Below the pieces are notes generated by a model, which was not told the DNA's origin, searched no databases, and worked only from the letters and a program-made list of their open reading frames with translations. Positions 44,297-57,373 of a stretch of 64,000 nt of DNA are shown piece after piece. The position numbers and the translations under genes were made by a program. This DNA comes from Tanypteryx hageni (Eukaryota; Arthropoda; Insecta; Odonata; Petaluridae). How positions within the stretch are numbered: position 1 is the stretch's first letter; every line of letters begins with the position of its first letter. The stretch lies in the NCBI GenBank assembly GCA_028673005.1, contig CM054114.1, positions 24,519,369 through 24,583,368 on the forward strand. The letters are read 5' to 3'.

Positions 44297-46146
44297 CCTA
44301 GGTACTGTCGACCCTCAAGAGAATCATATTTACTGCCGCCCCTTAAGAGAATCCTAGGTACTGCCGCGTTTTTAAGAGAATACTATGTACTGCCGCCCCT
44401 TAAGAGAATCCCAGGTACTGCCGCCCCTAAAGAGAATCCTAGGTACCGCCGCCCCTTAAGAGAATCCTAGGTACTGCCGACCCTTAAGAGAATCCCAGGT
44501 ACTGTCGCCCCTTAAGAGAATCCTAGTTACTGCCGGCCCTTAAGAGAATCCTAGGTACTGCAGCCCCTTAAGAGAATCCTAGGTACTGCCGCCCCTTAAG
44601 AGAATCCTAGTTACTGACGCCCCTTAAGAGAATCCTAGGTACTGCCGCCCCTTAAGAGAATCCTTGGTACTGCCGCCCCTTAAGAGAATCCCAGGTACTG
44701 TCGCCCCTTAAGAGAATCCTAGTTACTGCAGCCCCTTAAGAGAATCCTAGGTACTGTCGCCCCTTAAGAGAGTCCTAGGTACCGCCGCCCCTTAAGAGAA
44801 TCCTAGGTACTGCCGACCCTTAAGAGAATCCCAGGTACTGTCGCCCCTTAAGAGAATCCTAGTTACTGCCGCCCCTTAAGAGAATCCTAGGTACTGCAGC
44901 CCCTTAAGAGAATCCTAGGTACTGCCGCCCCTTAAGAGAATCCTAGTTACTGACGCCCCTTAAGAGAATCCTAGGTACTGCCGCCCCTTAAGAGAATCCT
45001 TGGTACTGCCGCCCCTTAAGAGAATCCCAGGTACTGTCGCCCCTTAAGAGAATCCTAGTTACTGCAGCCCCTTAAGAGAATCTTAGGTACTGCCGCCCCT
45101 TAAGAGAATCCTAGTTACTGACGCCCCTTAAGAGAATCCTAGGTACTGCCGCCCCTTAAGAGAATCCTTGGTACTGCCGCCCCTTAAGAGAATCCCAGGT
45201 ACTGTCGCCCCTTAAGAGAATCCTAGTTACTGCCGCCCCTTAAGAGAATCCTAGGTACTGCCGCCCCTTAAGAGAATCCCAGTTACTGCCGCCCCTTAAG
45301 AGAATCCTAGGTACTGCCGCCCCTTAAGAGAATCCTAGGTACCGCCGCCCCTTAAGAGAATCCTAGGTACTGCCGCCCCTTAAGAGAATCCCAGGTACTG
45401 TCGCCCCTTAAGAGAATCCTAGTTACTGCCGCCCCTTAAGAGAATCCTAGGTACTGCAGCCCCTTAAGAGAATCCTAGGTACTGTCGCCCCTTAAGAGAA
45501 TCCTAGTTACTGCCGCCCCTTAAGAGAATCCTAGGTACTGCCGCCCCTTAAGAGATTCCTTGGTACTGCCGCCCCTTAAGAGAATCCCAGGTACTGTCGC
45601 CCCTTAAGAGAATCCTAGTTACTGCCGCCCCTTAAGAGAATCCTAGGTACTGCCGCCCCTTAAGAGAATCCCAGTTACTGCCGCCCCTTAAGAGAATCCC
45701 AGTTACTGCCGCCCCTTAAGAGAATCCTAGTGACTGCCGCCCCTTATGAGAATCCTAGGTACTGCAGCCCCTTAAGAGAATCCTAGGTACTGCCGCCCCT
45801 TAAGAGAATCCTAGGTACTGCCGCCCCTTAAGAGAATCCTAGGTACTGCAGCCCCTTAAGAGAATCCCATTTACTGCCGCCCCTTAAGAGAATCCTAGGT
45901 ACTGCCGCCCCTTAAGAGAATCCTAGGTACTGCCGCCCCTTAAGAGAATTCTAGGTACAGCCGCCCCTTAAGAGAATCCTAGGTACTGCCGCCCCTTAAG
46001 AGAATCCTAGGTACTGCCGCCCCTTAAGAGAATCCTAGGTACTGCCGCCTTTTTAAGAGAATACTATGTACTACCGCCCCTTAAGAGAATCCTAGTTACT
46101 GCCGCCCCTAAAGAGAATCCTAGGTACCGCCGCCCCTTAAGAGAAT
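44297..46146. repeat. 28-bp satellite array S10
   Basis: 66 units plus 2 bp. A TGCCGCCCC unit with CCCAGG follows the GCGTTTTT variant (where most arrays have TACCGCCCC with CCTAGG), as in S12 only. S12 has six more units (168 bp). No gene. Confidence 0.97.
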
Positions 46147-46884
46147 TAAATATAATACCTACATAATATAAAAAACTAAAAATACGCTTTAATCCATATC
46201 CACCTAATTTTAATAAAACCCCTGCTAAAATTATAGAACCAGATACAGGGGCTTCAACATGAGACTTAGGTAATCATAAATGAAAAATGAACATAGGCAT
46301 TTTTACTAAAAAAGCAAAAATTAAAGAAATATATAAATAAAAACTAAAATTAAATTGTTGAATAGAAAAAAACATAAAAATATTTCATGTATCAAAAGAA
46401 TAATAAATATTAAAGATAGAAATTAATAAGGGTAATGAAGCAAATAAAGTATAAAACAACAAATAAATTCCTGCTTGTATACGTTCAGGTTGATAACCTC
46501 AACCTAAAATCAAAAAGAATGTGGGAATTAATGATCTTTCAAAAAAGAAATAAAATATAAAAAGTCTATTTCTTATAAAAGTTAATATTAAAAATATCAA
46601 CAAAAAAATATTTGTTAATATAAATAAAATAATAAAATTTTTATTTATATAATAGATATTATAGCCAATAACATTAAACAACAAATCCAAAATCTAAGTA
46701 AAATTAATCCATATCTTAAAACATCCTCACCCAAATAATAACCCATATTACAAAAATAAGAAGTTATATATCCTTCAACCAAAAAAAGGAAAGAACCTAA
46801 AAACAATAAACAAACTATATTTCAATAACTAGCTAAAAAGGACAAGGGGATCAAAAAGATTACAAACAAAATAAATTTTAACAT
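46147..46884 (-). pseudogene. nad4: NUMT copy 10: ND4, 5' half
   Basis: 738 bp; private ATAGGT to ATAGGC near 46298. Confidence 0.92.
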
Positions 46885-47159
46885 TGAAGTATATTAAAAG
46901 CACTAAAATAATCATTACCATAAGTACCAATTATTGAAACCAAAATAGAAAGACCTAAAGCACCCTCACAAACACCAAAATTCAAAAAATATATTAAAAA
47001 ATATAAATCATAAAATTCCCATAAAAGAATAAAAAACAAGAAATAAAATAAACTAAGAACAATAAATTCCAATCTTAATAAAGTTGAAAGTAAGTGTTTA
47101 CGCTTAGAAATGAAAGCCCAAACTCCCCCTCCAGCAAGCACAAAAAAAAACAAAATAAT
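46878..47159 (-). pseudogene. nad4L: NUMT copy 10: ND4L
   Basis: Full length, same protein as copy 1. Confidence 0.92.
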
Positions 47160-47174
47160 AAAAGGTTAACATTA

Positions 47175-47240
47175 GTTTCAGTAGTTTATAAAAACATTGG
47201 TCTTGTAAACCAAAATAGGGATATTAAATCCCCTAAAACT
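47175..47240 (+). tRNA. trnT: NUMT copy 10: tRNA-Thr (TGT)
   Basis: Identical to copy 1. Confidence 0.9.
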
Positions 47241-47277
47241 CTTAATATTTAATACCCCCCCCCCCATTAATTATTAA

Positions 47278-47424
47278 TCAGAGAAGAACTCCATATTTTA
47301 GTAAATAGAAAATTATTTAATGCTGCTAGAAATATATAAAGAATTTGTCTGATACAGAGAATAGTTTAATTAAGATAATCATCATTAATCTCCAAAATTA
47401 ATATCTTAATTAAACTATTCTCTG
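47278..47424 (-). pseudogene. trnP: NUMT copy 10: tRNA-Pro split by inverted duplication
   Basis: 147 bp, same breakpoints as copies 3 and 4. Confidence 0.9.
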
Positions 47425-47485
47425 TATCAGACAAATTCTTTATATATTTCTAGCAGCATTAAATAATTTTCTATTTACTAAAATA
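47294..47485. repeat. 83-bp inverted repeat (hairpin) in NUMT copy 10
   Basis: Arms 47294-47376 and 47403-47485, loop 47377-47402. It lies more than 31 kb from the other two, with plain copies in between. Confidence 0.95.
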
Positions 47486-47785
47486 AATCACCCTATAAAT
47501 ATAGGTATTATTTTACTATTACAAACATTATTAATATGTTTAGTAACAGGTTGTATATCCCAAACAGCCTGATTTTCATATATTTTATTTCTTGTTTTTT
47601 TGGGTGGCATACTAGTTCTTTTTATTTATATAACAAGAATTGCTTCAAATGAAATTTTTCAAAAAAGAAATTATTTATTATTATATATATTATTTTCAAC
47701 AATTTCTTTTATTATTTTATTATTTATTTTATTTATAGATCCTGTAATAACATCTTTTAATAGAACTGGTGAAACTTTATCATTT
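47426..47785 (+). pseudogene. nad6: NUMT copy 10: ND6, truncated
   Basis: Same as copy 1. Confidence 0.9.
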
Positions 47786-48096
47786 ATAAGAATTATTTTA
47801 ATTGTTATCACCACTGTAATTATATCAATTTCATCTTTTATTTCCAAAAAATCCGTAATTGACCGAGAAAAAATATCTCCATTTGAATGCGGATTTGATC
47901 CATTTGCAACTGCAGGAATTCCCTTCTCTTTACGATTCTTCTTAATTGCAGTAATCTTCTTAATTTTTAATGTAGAAATTGCCTTATTATTACCAATAAT
48001 AATAGTAATATAAGAATATCAAATATCAAAACTTGAATATGAATTTCAAGAATCTTTTTTATTATTTTATTACTGGGATTATATCATGAATGAAAT
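47786..48096 (+). pseudogene. nad3: NUMT copy 10: ND3
   Basis: Thr to Ala after CGFDPF, shared with copy 4. Confidence 0.9.
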
Positions 48097-48231
48097 TGTA
48101 CAATTGTATCCTGTGGCGTCTGTGTTGCAGTATCACTTCCAAACTCACTATAATCTACTGATAACGGCGAAAAGTTATAAACAGAAATTTCAGTTACTCA
48201 ATCTAAAATTACAGCTTATTTTGTGAACTGA

Positions 48232-50753
48232 CCTAGGTACTGCCGACCCTCAAGAGAATCATATTTACTGCCGCCCCTTAAGAGAATCCTAGGTACTGCC
48301 GCGTTTTTAAGAGAATACTATGTACTACCGCCCCTTAAGAGAATCCTAGGTACTGCCGCCCCTAAAGAGAATCCTAGGTACCGCCGCCCCTTAAGAGAAT
48401 CCTAGGTACTGCCGACCCTTAAGAGAATCCCAGGTACTGTCGCCCCTTAAGAGAATCCTAGTTACTGCCGGCCCTTAAGAGAATCCTAGGTACTGCAGCC
48501 CCTTAAGAGAATCCTAGGTACTGCCGCCCCTTAAGAGAATCCTAGTTACTGACGCCCCTTAAGAGAATCCTAGGTACTGCCGCCCCTTAAGAGAATCCTT
48601 GGTACTGCCGCCCCTTAAGAGAATCCCAGGTACTTTCGCCCCTTAAGAGAATCCTAGTTACTGCAGCCCCTTAAGAGAATCCTAGGTACTGTCGCCCCTT
48701 AAGAGAATCCTAGTTACTGACGCCCCTTAAGAGAATCCTAGGTACTGCCGCCCCTTAAGAGAATCCTTGGTACTGCCGCCCCTTAAGAGAATCCCAGGTA
48801 CTGTCGCCCCTTAAGAGAATCCTAGTTACTGCCGCCCCTTAAGAGAATCCTAGGTACTGCCGCCCCTTAAGAGAATCCCAGTTACTGCCGCCCCTTAAGA
48901 GAATCCTAGGTACTGCCGCCCCTTAAGAGAATCCTAGGTACCGCCGCCCCTTAAGAGAATCCTAGGTACTGCCGCCCCTTAAGAGAATCCCAGGTACTGT
49001 CGCCCCTTAAGAGAATCCTAGTTACTGCCGCCCCTTAAGAGAATCCTAGGTACTGCAGCCCCTTAAGAGAATCCTAGGTACTGTCGCCCCTTAAGAGAAT
49101 CCTAGTTACTGCCGCCCCTTAAGAGAATCCTAGGTACTGCCGCCCCTTAAGAGATTCCTTGGTACTGCCGCCCCTTAAGAGAATCCCAGGTACTGTCGCC
49201 CCTTAAGAGAATCCTAGTTACTGCCGCCCCTTAAGAGAATCCTAGGTACTGCCGCCCCTTAAGAGAATCCCAGTTACTGCCGCCCCTTAAGAGAATCCCA
49301 GTTACTGCCGCCCCTTAAGAGAATCCTAGTGACTGCCGCCCCTTATGAGAATCCTAGGTACTGCAGCCCCTTAAGAGAATCCTAGGTACTGCCGCCCCTT
49401 AAGAGAATCCTAGGTACTGCCGCCCCTTAAGAGAATCCCAGTTACTGCCGCCCCTTAAGAGAATCTTAGGTACTGCCGCCCCTTAAGAGAATCCTAGGTA
49501 CTGCCGCCCCTTAAGAGAATCCTAGGTACTGCCGCCCCTTAAGAGAATCCTAGGTACTGCCTCCCCTTCAGAGAATCCCCGTTACTGCCGCCCCTTAATA
49601 GAATCCTGGGTACTGCCGCCCCTTAAGAGAATCCCAGTTACTGCCGCCCCTTAAGAGAATCCTAGGTACTGCCGCCCCTTAAGAGAATCCTAGGTACTGC
49701 CGCCCCTTAAGAGAATCCTAGGTACTGCCGCCCCTTGAGAGAATCCTATGTACTGCCTCCCCTTAAGAGAATCCTATGTACTGCCGCCCCTTAAGAGAAT
49801 CCTAGGTACTGCCGCCCCTTAAGAGAATCCCAGTTACTGCCGCCCCTTAAGAGAATCCCAGTTACTGCCGCCCCTTAAGAGAATCCTAGGTACTGCCGCC
49901 CCTTAAGAGAATCCCAGTTACTGCCGCCCCTTAAGAGAATCTTAGGTACTGCCGCCCCTTAAGAGAATCCTAGGTACTGCCGCCCCTTAAGAGAATCCTA
50001 GGTACTGCCGCCCCTTAAGAGAATCCTTGGTACTGCCGCCCCTTAAGAGAATCCCAGGTACTGTCGCCCCTTAAGAGAATCCTAGTTACTGCCGCCGCTT
50101 AAGAGAATCCTAGGTACTGCCGCCCCTTAAGAGAATCCCAGTTACTGCCGCCCCTTAAGAGAATCCTAGGTACTGCCGCCCCTTAAGAGAATCCTAGGTA
50201 CCGCCGCCCCTTAAGAGAATCCTAGGTACTGCCGCCCCTTAAGAGAATCCCAGGTACTGTCGCCCCTTAAGAGAATCCTAGTTACTGCCGCCCCTTAATA
50301 GAATCCTAGGTACTGCATCCCCTTAAGAGAATCCTAGGTACTGTCGCCCCTTAAGAGAATCCTAGTTACTGCCGCCCCTTAAGAGAATCCTAGGTACTGC
50401 AGCCCCTTAAGAGATTCCTTGGTACTGCCGCCCCTTAAGAGAATCCCAGGTACTGTCGCCCCTTAAGAGAATCCTAGTTACTGCCGCCCCTTAAGAGAAT
50501 CCTAGGTACTGCCGCCCCTTAAGAGAATCCTTGGTACTGCCGCCCCTTAAGAGAATCCCAGTTACTGCCGCCCCTTAAGAGAATCCTAGTGACTGCCGCC
50601 CCTTATGAGAATCCTAGGTACTGCAGCCCCTTAAGAGAATCCTAGGTACTGCCGCCTTTTTAAGAGAATACTATGTACTACCGCCCCTTAAGAGAATCCT
50701 AGGTACTGCCGCCCCTAAAGAGAATCCTAGGTACCGCCGCCCCTTAAGAGAAT
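48232..50753. repeat. 28-bp satellite array S11a
   Basis: 90 units plus 2 bp, exactly 1,260 bp (45 units) longer than S9a. The part from about 50090 on matches the second half of S9a (GCCGCCGCTT at 50091, GCATCCCC near 50315). A stretch of the TCCCCGTTAC/TTGAGAG sub-family near 49560-49760 is part of the extra material. No gene. Confidence 0.97.
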
Positions 50754-51141
50754 TAAATATAATACCTACATAATATAAAAAACTAAAAATACGCAATAAT
50801 CCATATCCACCTAATTTTAATAAAACCCCTGCTAAAATTATAGAACCAGATACAGGGGCTTCAACATGAGACTTAGGTAATCATAAATGAAAAATGAACA
50901 TAGGTATTTTTACTAAAAAAGCAAAAATTAAAGAAATATATAAATAAAAACTAAAATTAAATTGTTGAATAGAAAAAAACAAAAATATTTCATGTATCAA
51001 AAGAATAATAAATATTAAAGATAGAAATTAATAAGGGTAATGAAGCAAATAAAGTATAAAACAACAAATAAATTCCTGCTTGTATACGTTCAGGTTGATA
51101 ACCTCAACCTAAAATCAAAAAGAATGTGGGAATTAATGATC
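50754..51141 (-). pseudogene. nad4: Truncated NUMT C: ND4 fragment, 388 bp
   Basis: Same breakpoint and alleles as truncated copies A and B; lies 11,115 bp after B. Confidence 0.92.
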
Positions 51142-53353
51142 CTAGGTACTGCCGCCCCTTAAGAGAATCCTAGGTACTGCCGCCCCTTAAGAGAATCCTA
51201 GGTACTGCCGCCCCTTAAGAGAATCCCCGTTACTGCCGCCCCTTAAGAGAATCCCAGTTACTGCCGCCCCTTAAGAGAATCCCAGGTACTGTCGCCCCTT
51301 AAGAGAATCCTAGGCACTGCCGCCCCTTAAGAGATTCCTTGTTACTGCCGCCCCTTAAGAGAATCCCAGGTACTGTCGCCCCTTAAGAGAATCCTAGTTA
51401 CTGCCGCCCCTTAAGAGAATCCTAGGTACTGCCGCCCCTTAAGAGAATCCCAGTTACCGCCGCCCCTTAAGAGAATCCCCGTTACTGCCGCCCCTTAAGA
51501 GAATCCTAGGTACTGCAGCCCCTTAAGAGAATCCTAGGTACTGCCGCCCCTTAAGAGAATCCTAGGTACTGCCGCCCCTTAAGAGAATCCTAGGTACTGC
51601 CGCCCATTAAGAGAATCTTATCTACTGCCGCCCCTTAAGAGAATCCTAGGTACTGCCGCCCCTTAAGAGAATCCTAGGTACTGCCGCCCCTTAAGAGAAT
51701 CCTAGGTACTGCCTCCCCTTAAGAGAATCCCCGTTACTGCCGCCCCTTAATAGAATCCTGGGTACTGCCGCCCCTTAAGAGAATCCCAGTTACTGCCGCC
51801 CCTTAAGAGAATCCTAGGTACTGCCGCCCCTTAAGAGAATCCTAGGTACTGCCGCCCCTTAAGAGAATCCTAGGTACTGCCGCCCCTTGAGAGAATCCTA
51901 TGTACTGCCTCCCCTTAAGAGAATCCTATGTACTGCCGCCCCTTAAGAGAATCCTAGGTACTGCAGCCCCTTAAGAGAATCCCAGTTACTGCCGCCCCTT
52001 AAGAGAATCCAAGTTACTGCCGCCCCTTAAGAGAATCCTAGGTACTGCCGCCACTTAAGAGAATCCTGGGTACTGCCGCCCCTTAAGAGAATCATAGGTA
52101 CTGCCGCCCCTTAAGAGAATCCTAGGTACTGCCGCCACTTAAGAAAATCCTAGGTACTGCCGCCCCTTAAGAGAATCCTAGGTACTGCCGCCCCTTAAGA
52201 GAATCCCAGTTACTGCCGCCCCTTAATAGAATCCTAGGTACTGCAGCCCCTTAAGAGAATCCCAGTTACTTCCGCCCCTTAAGAGAATCCCAGGTACTGC
52301 CGCCCCTTAATAGAATCCTGGGTACTGCCGCCCCTTAAGAGAATCCTAGTTACTGCCGCCCCTTAAGAGAATCTTAGGTACTGCCGCCCCTTAAGAGAAT
52401 CCTAGGTACTGCCGCCCCTTAAGAGATTCCTTGGTACTGCCGCCCCTTAAGAGAATCCCAGGTACTGTCGCCCCTTAAGAGAATCCTAGTTATTGCCGCC
52501 CCTTAAGAGAATCCTTGGTACTGCCGCCCCTTAAGAGAATCCCAGTTACTGCCGCCCCTTAAGAGAATCCCAGTTACTGCCGCCCCTTAAGAGAATCCTA
52601 GTGACTGCCGCCCCTTATGAGAATCCTAGGTACTGCAGCCCCTTAAGAGAATCCTAGGTACTGCCGCCCCTTAAGAGAATCCTAGGTACTGCCGCCCCTT
52701 AAGAGAATCCTAGGTACTGCCGCCCCTTAAGAGAATCTTAGGTACTGCCGCCCCTTAAGAGAATCCTAGGTACTGCCGCCCCTTAAGAGAATCCTAGGTA
52801 CTGCCGCCCCTTAAGAGAATCCTAGGTACTGCCGCCCCTTAAGAGAATCCTAGGTACTCCAGCCCCTTAAGAGAATCCCATTTACTGCCGCCCCTTAAGA
52901 GAATCCTAGGCACTGCCGCCCCTTAAGAGAATCCTAGGTACTGCAGCCCCTTAAGAGAATCCCATTTACTGCCGCCCCTTAAGAGAATCCTAGGTACTGC
53001 CGCCCCTTAAGAGAATCCTAGGTACTGCCGCCCCTTAAGAGAATCCTAGGTACTGCAGCCCCTTAAGAGAATCCCATTTACTGCCGCCCCTTAAGAGAAT
53101 CCTAGGTACTGCCGCCCCTTAAGAGAATCCTAGGTACTGCCGCCCCTTAAGAGAATTCTAGGTACAGCCGCCCCTTAAGAGAATCCTAGGTACTGCCGCC
53201 CCTTAAGAGAATCCTAGGTACTGCCGCCCCTTAAGAGAATCCTAGGTACTGCCGCCTTTTTAAGAGAATACTATGTACTACCGCCCCTTAAGAGAATCCT
53301 AGGTACTGCCGCCCCTAAAGAGAATCCTAGGTACCGCCGCCCCTTAAGAGAAT
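51142..53353. repeat. 28-bp satellite array S11b
   Basis: 79 units; duplicate of S9b minus two units, including GCCCATTAAG and ATCTTATCTAC markers near 51601-51625. No gene. Confidence 0.97.
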
Positions 53354-54089
53354 TAAATATAATACCTACATAATATAAAAAACTAAAAATACGCTTTAAT
53401 CCATATCCACCTAATTTTAATAAAACCCCTGCTAAAATTATAGAACCAGATACAGGGGCTTCAACATGAGACTTAGGTAATCATAAATGAAAAATGAACA
53501 TAGGTATTTTTACTAAAAAAGCAAAAATTAAAGAAATATATAAATAAAAACTAAAATTAAATTGTTGAATAGAAAAAAACAAAAATATTTCATGTATCAA
53601 AAGAATAATAAATATTAAAGATAGAAATTAATAAGGGTAATGAAGCAAATAAAGTATAAAACAACAAATAAATTCCTGCTTGTATACGTTCAGGTTGATA
53701 ACCTCAACCTAAAATCAAAAAGAATGTGGGAATTAATGATCTTTCAAAAAAGAAATAAAATATAAAAAGTCTATTTCTTATAAAAGTTAATATTAAAAAT
53801 ATCAACAAAAAAATATTTGTTAATATAAATAAAATAATAAAATTTTTATTTATATAATAGATATTATAGCCAATAACATTAAACAACAAATCCAAAATCT
53901 AAGTAAAATTAATCCATATCTTAAAACATCCTCACCCAAATAATAACCCATATTACAAAAATAAGAAGTTATATATCCTTCAACCAAAAAAAGGAAAGAA
54001 CCTAAAAACAATAAACAAACTATATTTCAATAACTAGCTAAAAAGGACAAGGGGATCAAAAAGATTACAAACAAAATAAATTTTAACAT
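53354..54089 (-). pseudogene. nad4: NUMT copy 11: ND4, 5' half
   Basis: 736 bp, as copy 9 without its private change. Confidence 0.92.
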
Positions 54090-54365
54090 TGAAGTATATT
54101 AAAAGCACTAAAATAATCATTACCATAAGTACCAATTATTGAAACCAAAATAGAAAGACCTAAAGCACCCTCACAAACACCAAAATTCAAAAAATATATT
54201 AAAAAATATAAATCATAAAATTCCCATAAAAGAATAAAAAACAAGAAATAAAATAAACTAAGAACAATAAATTCCAATCTTAATAAAGTTGAAAGTAAGT
54301 GTTTACGCTTAGAAATAAAAGCCCAAACTCCCCCTCCAACAAGCACAAAAAAAAAACAAAATAAT
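54083..54365 (-). pseudogene. nad4L: NUMT copy 11: ND4L
   Basis: LVGGGVW allele, open from GTG at 54346. Confidence 0.91.
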
Positions 54366-54380
54366 AAAAGGTTAACATTA

Positions 54381-54446
54381 GTTTCAGTAGTTTATAAAAA
54401 CAATGGTCTTGTAAACCAAAATAGGGATATTAAATCCCCTAAAACT
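54381..54446 (+). tRNA. trnT: NUMT copy 11: tRNA-Thr (TGT), stem mismatch
   Basis: Same A-A anticodon-stem mismatch as copy 9. Confidence 0.88.
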
Positions 54447-54481
54447 CTTAATATTTAATACCCCCCCCCATTAATTATTAA

Positions 54482-54548
54482 TCAGAGAAGAACTCCATAC
54501 AATCATCATTAATCTCCAAAATTAATATCTTAATTAAACTATTCTCTG
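54482..54548 (-). tRNA. trnP: NUMT copy 11: tRNA-Pro (TGG)
   Basis: Intact. Confidence 0.9.
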
Positions 54549-54549
54549 T

Positions 54550-54909
54550 ATCAGACAAATTCTTTATATATTTCTAGCAGCATTAAATAATTTTCTATTT
54601 ACTAAAATAAATCACCCTATAAATATAGGTATTATTTTACTATTACAAACATTATTAATATGTTTAGTAACAGGTTGTATATCCCAAACAGCCTGATTTT
54701 CATATATTTTATTTCTTGTTTTTTTGGGTGGCATACTAGTTCTTTTTATTTATATAACAAGAATTGCTTCAAATGAAATTTTTCAAAAAAGAAATTATTT
54801 ATTATTATATATATTATTTTCAACAATTTCTTTTATTATTTTATTATTTATTTTATTTATAGATCCTGTAATAACATCTTTTAATAGAACTGGTGAAACT
54901 TTATCATTT
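54550..54909 (+). pseudogene. nad6: NUMT copy 11: ND6, truncated
   Basis: Same as copy 1. Confidence 0.9.
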
Positions 54910-55220
54910 ATAAGAATTATTTTAATTGTTATCACCACTGTAATTATATCAATTTCATCTTTTATTTCCAAAAAATCCGTAATTGACCGAGAAAAAATAT
55001 CTCCATTTGAATGCGGATTTGATCCATTTACAACTGCAGGAATTCCCTTCTCTTTACGATTCTTCTTAATTGCAGTAATCTTCTTAATTTTTAATGTAGA
55101 AATTGCCTTATTATTACCAATAATAATAGTAATATAAGAATATCAAATATCAAAACTTGAATATGAATTTCAAGAATCTTTTTTATTATTTTATTACTGG
55201 GATTATATCATGAATGAAAT
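54910..55220 (+). pseudogene. nad3: NUMT copy 11: ND3
   Basis: Same as copy 1. Confidence 0.9.
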
Positions 55221-55355
55221 TGTACAATTGTATCCTGTGGCGTCTGTGTTGCAGTATCACTTCCAAACTCACTATAATCTACTGATAACGGCGAAAAGTT
55301 ATAAACAGAAATTTCAGTTACTCAATCTAAAATTACAGCTTATTTTGTGAACTGA

Positions 55356-57373
55356 CCTAGGTACTGCCGACCCTCAAGAGAATCATATTTACTGCCGCCC
55401 CTTAAGAGAATCCTAGGTACTGCCGCGTTTTTAAGAGAATACTATGTACTGCCGCCCCTTAAGAGAATCCCAGGTACTGCCGCCCCTAAAGAGAATCCTA
55501 GGTACCGCCGCCCCTTAAGAGAATCCTAGGTACTGCCGACCCTTAAGAGAATCCCAGGTACTGTCGCCCCTTAAGAGAATCCTAGTTACTGCCGGCCCTT
55601 AAGAGAATCCTAGGTACTGCAGCCCCTTAAGAGAATCCTAGGTACTGCCGCCCCTTAAGAGAATCCTAGTTACTGACACCCCTTAAGAGAATCCTAGGTA
55701 CTGCCGCCCCTTAAGAGAATCCTTGGTACTGCCGCCCCTTAAGAGAATCCCAGGTACTGTCGCCCCTTAAGAGAATCCTAGTTACTGCAGCCCCTTAAGA
55801 GAATCCTAGGTACTGTCGCCCCTTAAGAGAATCCTAGGTACCGCCGCCCCTTAAGAGAATCCTAGGTACTGCCGACCCTTAAGAGAATCCCAGGTACTGT
55901 CGCCCCTTAAGAGAATCCTAGTTACTGCCGCCCCTTAAGAGAATCCTAGGTACTGCAGCCCCTTAAGAGAATCCTAGGTACTGCCGCCCCTTAAGAGAAT
56001 CCTAGTTACTGACGCCCCTTAAGAGAATCCTAGGTACTGCCGCCCCTTAAGAGAATCCTTGGTACTGCCGCCCCTTAAGAGAATCCCAGGTACTGTCGCC
56101 CCTTAAGAGAATCCTAGTTACTGCAGCCCCTTAAGAGAATCTTAGGTACTGCCGCCCCTTAAGAGAATCCTAGTTACTGACGCCCCTTAAGAGAATCCTA
56201 GGTACTGCCGCCCCTTAAGAGAATCCTTGGTACTGCCGCCCCTTAAGAGAATCCCAGGTACTGTCGCCCCTTAAGAGAATCCTAGTTACCGCCGCCCCTT
56301 AAGAGAATCCTAGGTACTGCCGCCCCTTAAGAGAATCCCAGTTACTGCCGCCCCTTAAGAGAATCCTAGGTACTGCCGCCCCTTAAGAGAATCCTAGGTA
56401 CCGCCGCCCCTTAAGAGAATCCTAGGTACTGCCGCCCCTTAAGAGAATCCCAGGTACTGTCGCCCCTTAAGAGAATCCTAGTTACTGCCGCCCCTTAAGA
56501 GAATCCTAGGTACTGCAGCCCCTTAAGAGAATCCTAGGTACTGTCGCCCCTTAAGAGAATCCTAGTTACTGCCGCCCCTTAAGAGAATCCTAGGTACTGC
56601 CGCCCCTTAAGAGAATCCTTGGTACTGCCGCCCCTTAAGAGAATCCCAGGTACTGTCGCCCCTTAAGAGAATCCTAGTTACTGCCGCCCCTTAAGAGAAT
56701 CCTAGGTACTGCCGCCCCTTAAGAGAATCCCAGTTACTGCCGCCCCTTAAGAGAATCCCAGTTACTGCCGCCCCTTAAGAGAATCCTAGTGACTGCCGCC
56801 CCTTATGAGAATCCTAGGTACTGCAGCCCCTTAAGAGAATCCTAGGTACTGCCGCCCCTTAAGAGAATCCTAGGTACTGCCGCCCCTTAAGAGAATCCTA
56901 GGTACTGCCGCCCCTTAAGAGAATCTTAGGTACTGCCGCCCCTTAAGAGAATCCTAGGTACTGCCGCCCCTTAAGAGAATCCTTGTTACTGCCGCCCCTT
57001 AAGAGAATCCTAGGTACTGCCGCCCCTTAAGAGAATCCTAGGTACTGCCGCCCCTTAAGAGAATCCTAGGTACTGCAGCCCCTTAAGAGAATCCCATTTA
57101 CTGCCGCCCCTTAAGAGAATCCTAGGTACTGCCGCCCCTTAAGAGAATCCTAGGTACTGCCGCCCCTTAAGAGAATTCTAGGTACAGCCGCCCCTTAAGA
57201 GAATCCTAGGTACTGCCGCCCCTTAAGAGAATCCTAGGTACTGCCGCCCCTTAAGAGAATCCTAGGTACTGCCGCCTTTTTAAGAGAATACTATGTACTA
57301 CCGCCCCTTAAGAGAATCCTAGGTACTGCCGCCCCTAAAGAGAATCCTAGGTACCGCCGCCCCTTAAGAGAAT
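55356..57373. repeat. 28-bp satellite array S12
   Basis: 72 units plus 2 bp; S10 plus six units. Contains a GACACCCC unit (CpG to CpA) near 55675 and a GTTACCG unit near 56285. No gene. Confidence 0.97.

Larger units (their letters stand above)
46147..48231. repeat. NUMT copy 10, 2,085 bp, hairpin class (11 C)
   Basis: ND4 site CGC-TTT, AT pair present, hairpin present, longest C-run, FATAG in ND3 as copy 4, tail 48097-48231. Confidence 0.93.
53354..55355. repeat. NUMT copy 11, 2,002 bp, C-run class (9 C)
   Basis: Near twin of copy 9, 11,059 bp downstream of it: CGC-TTT, AT pair missing, ND4L Val and trnT stem change. Tail 55221-55355. Confidence 0.93.
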
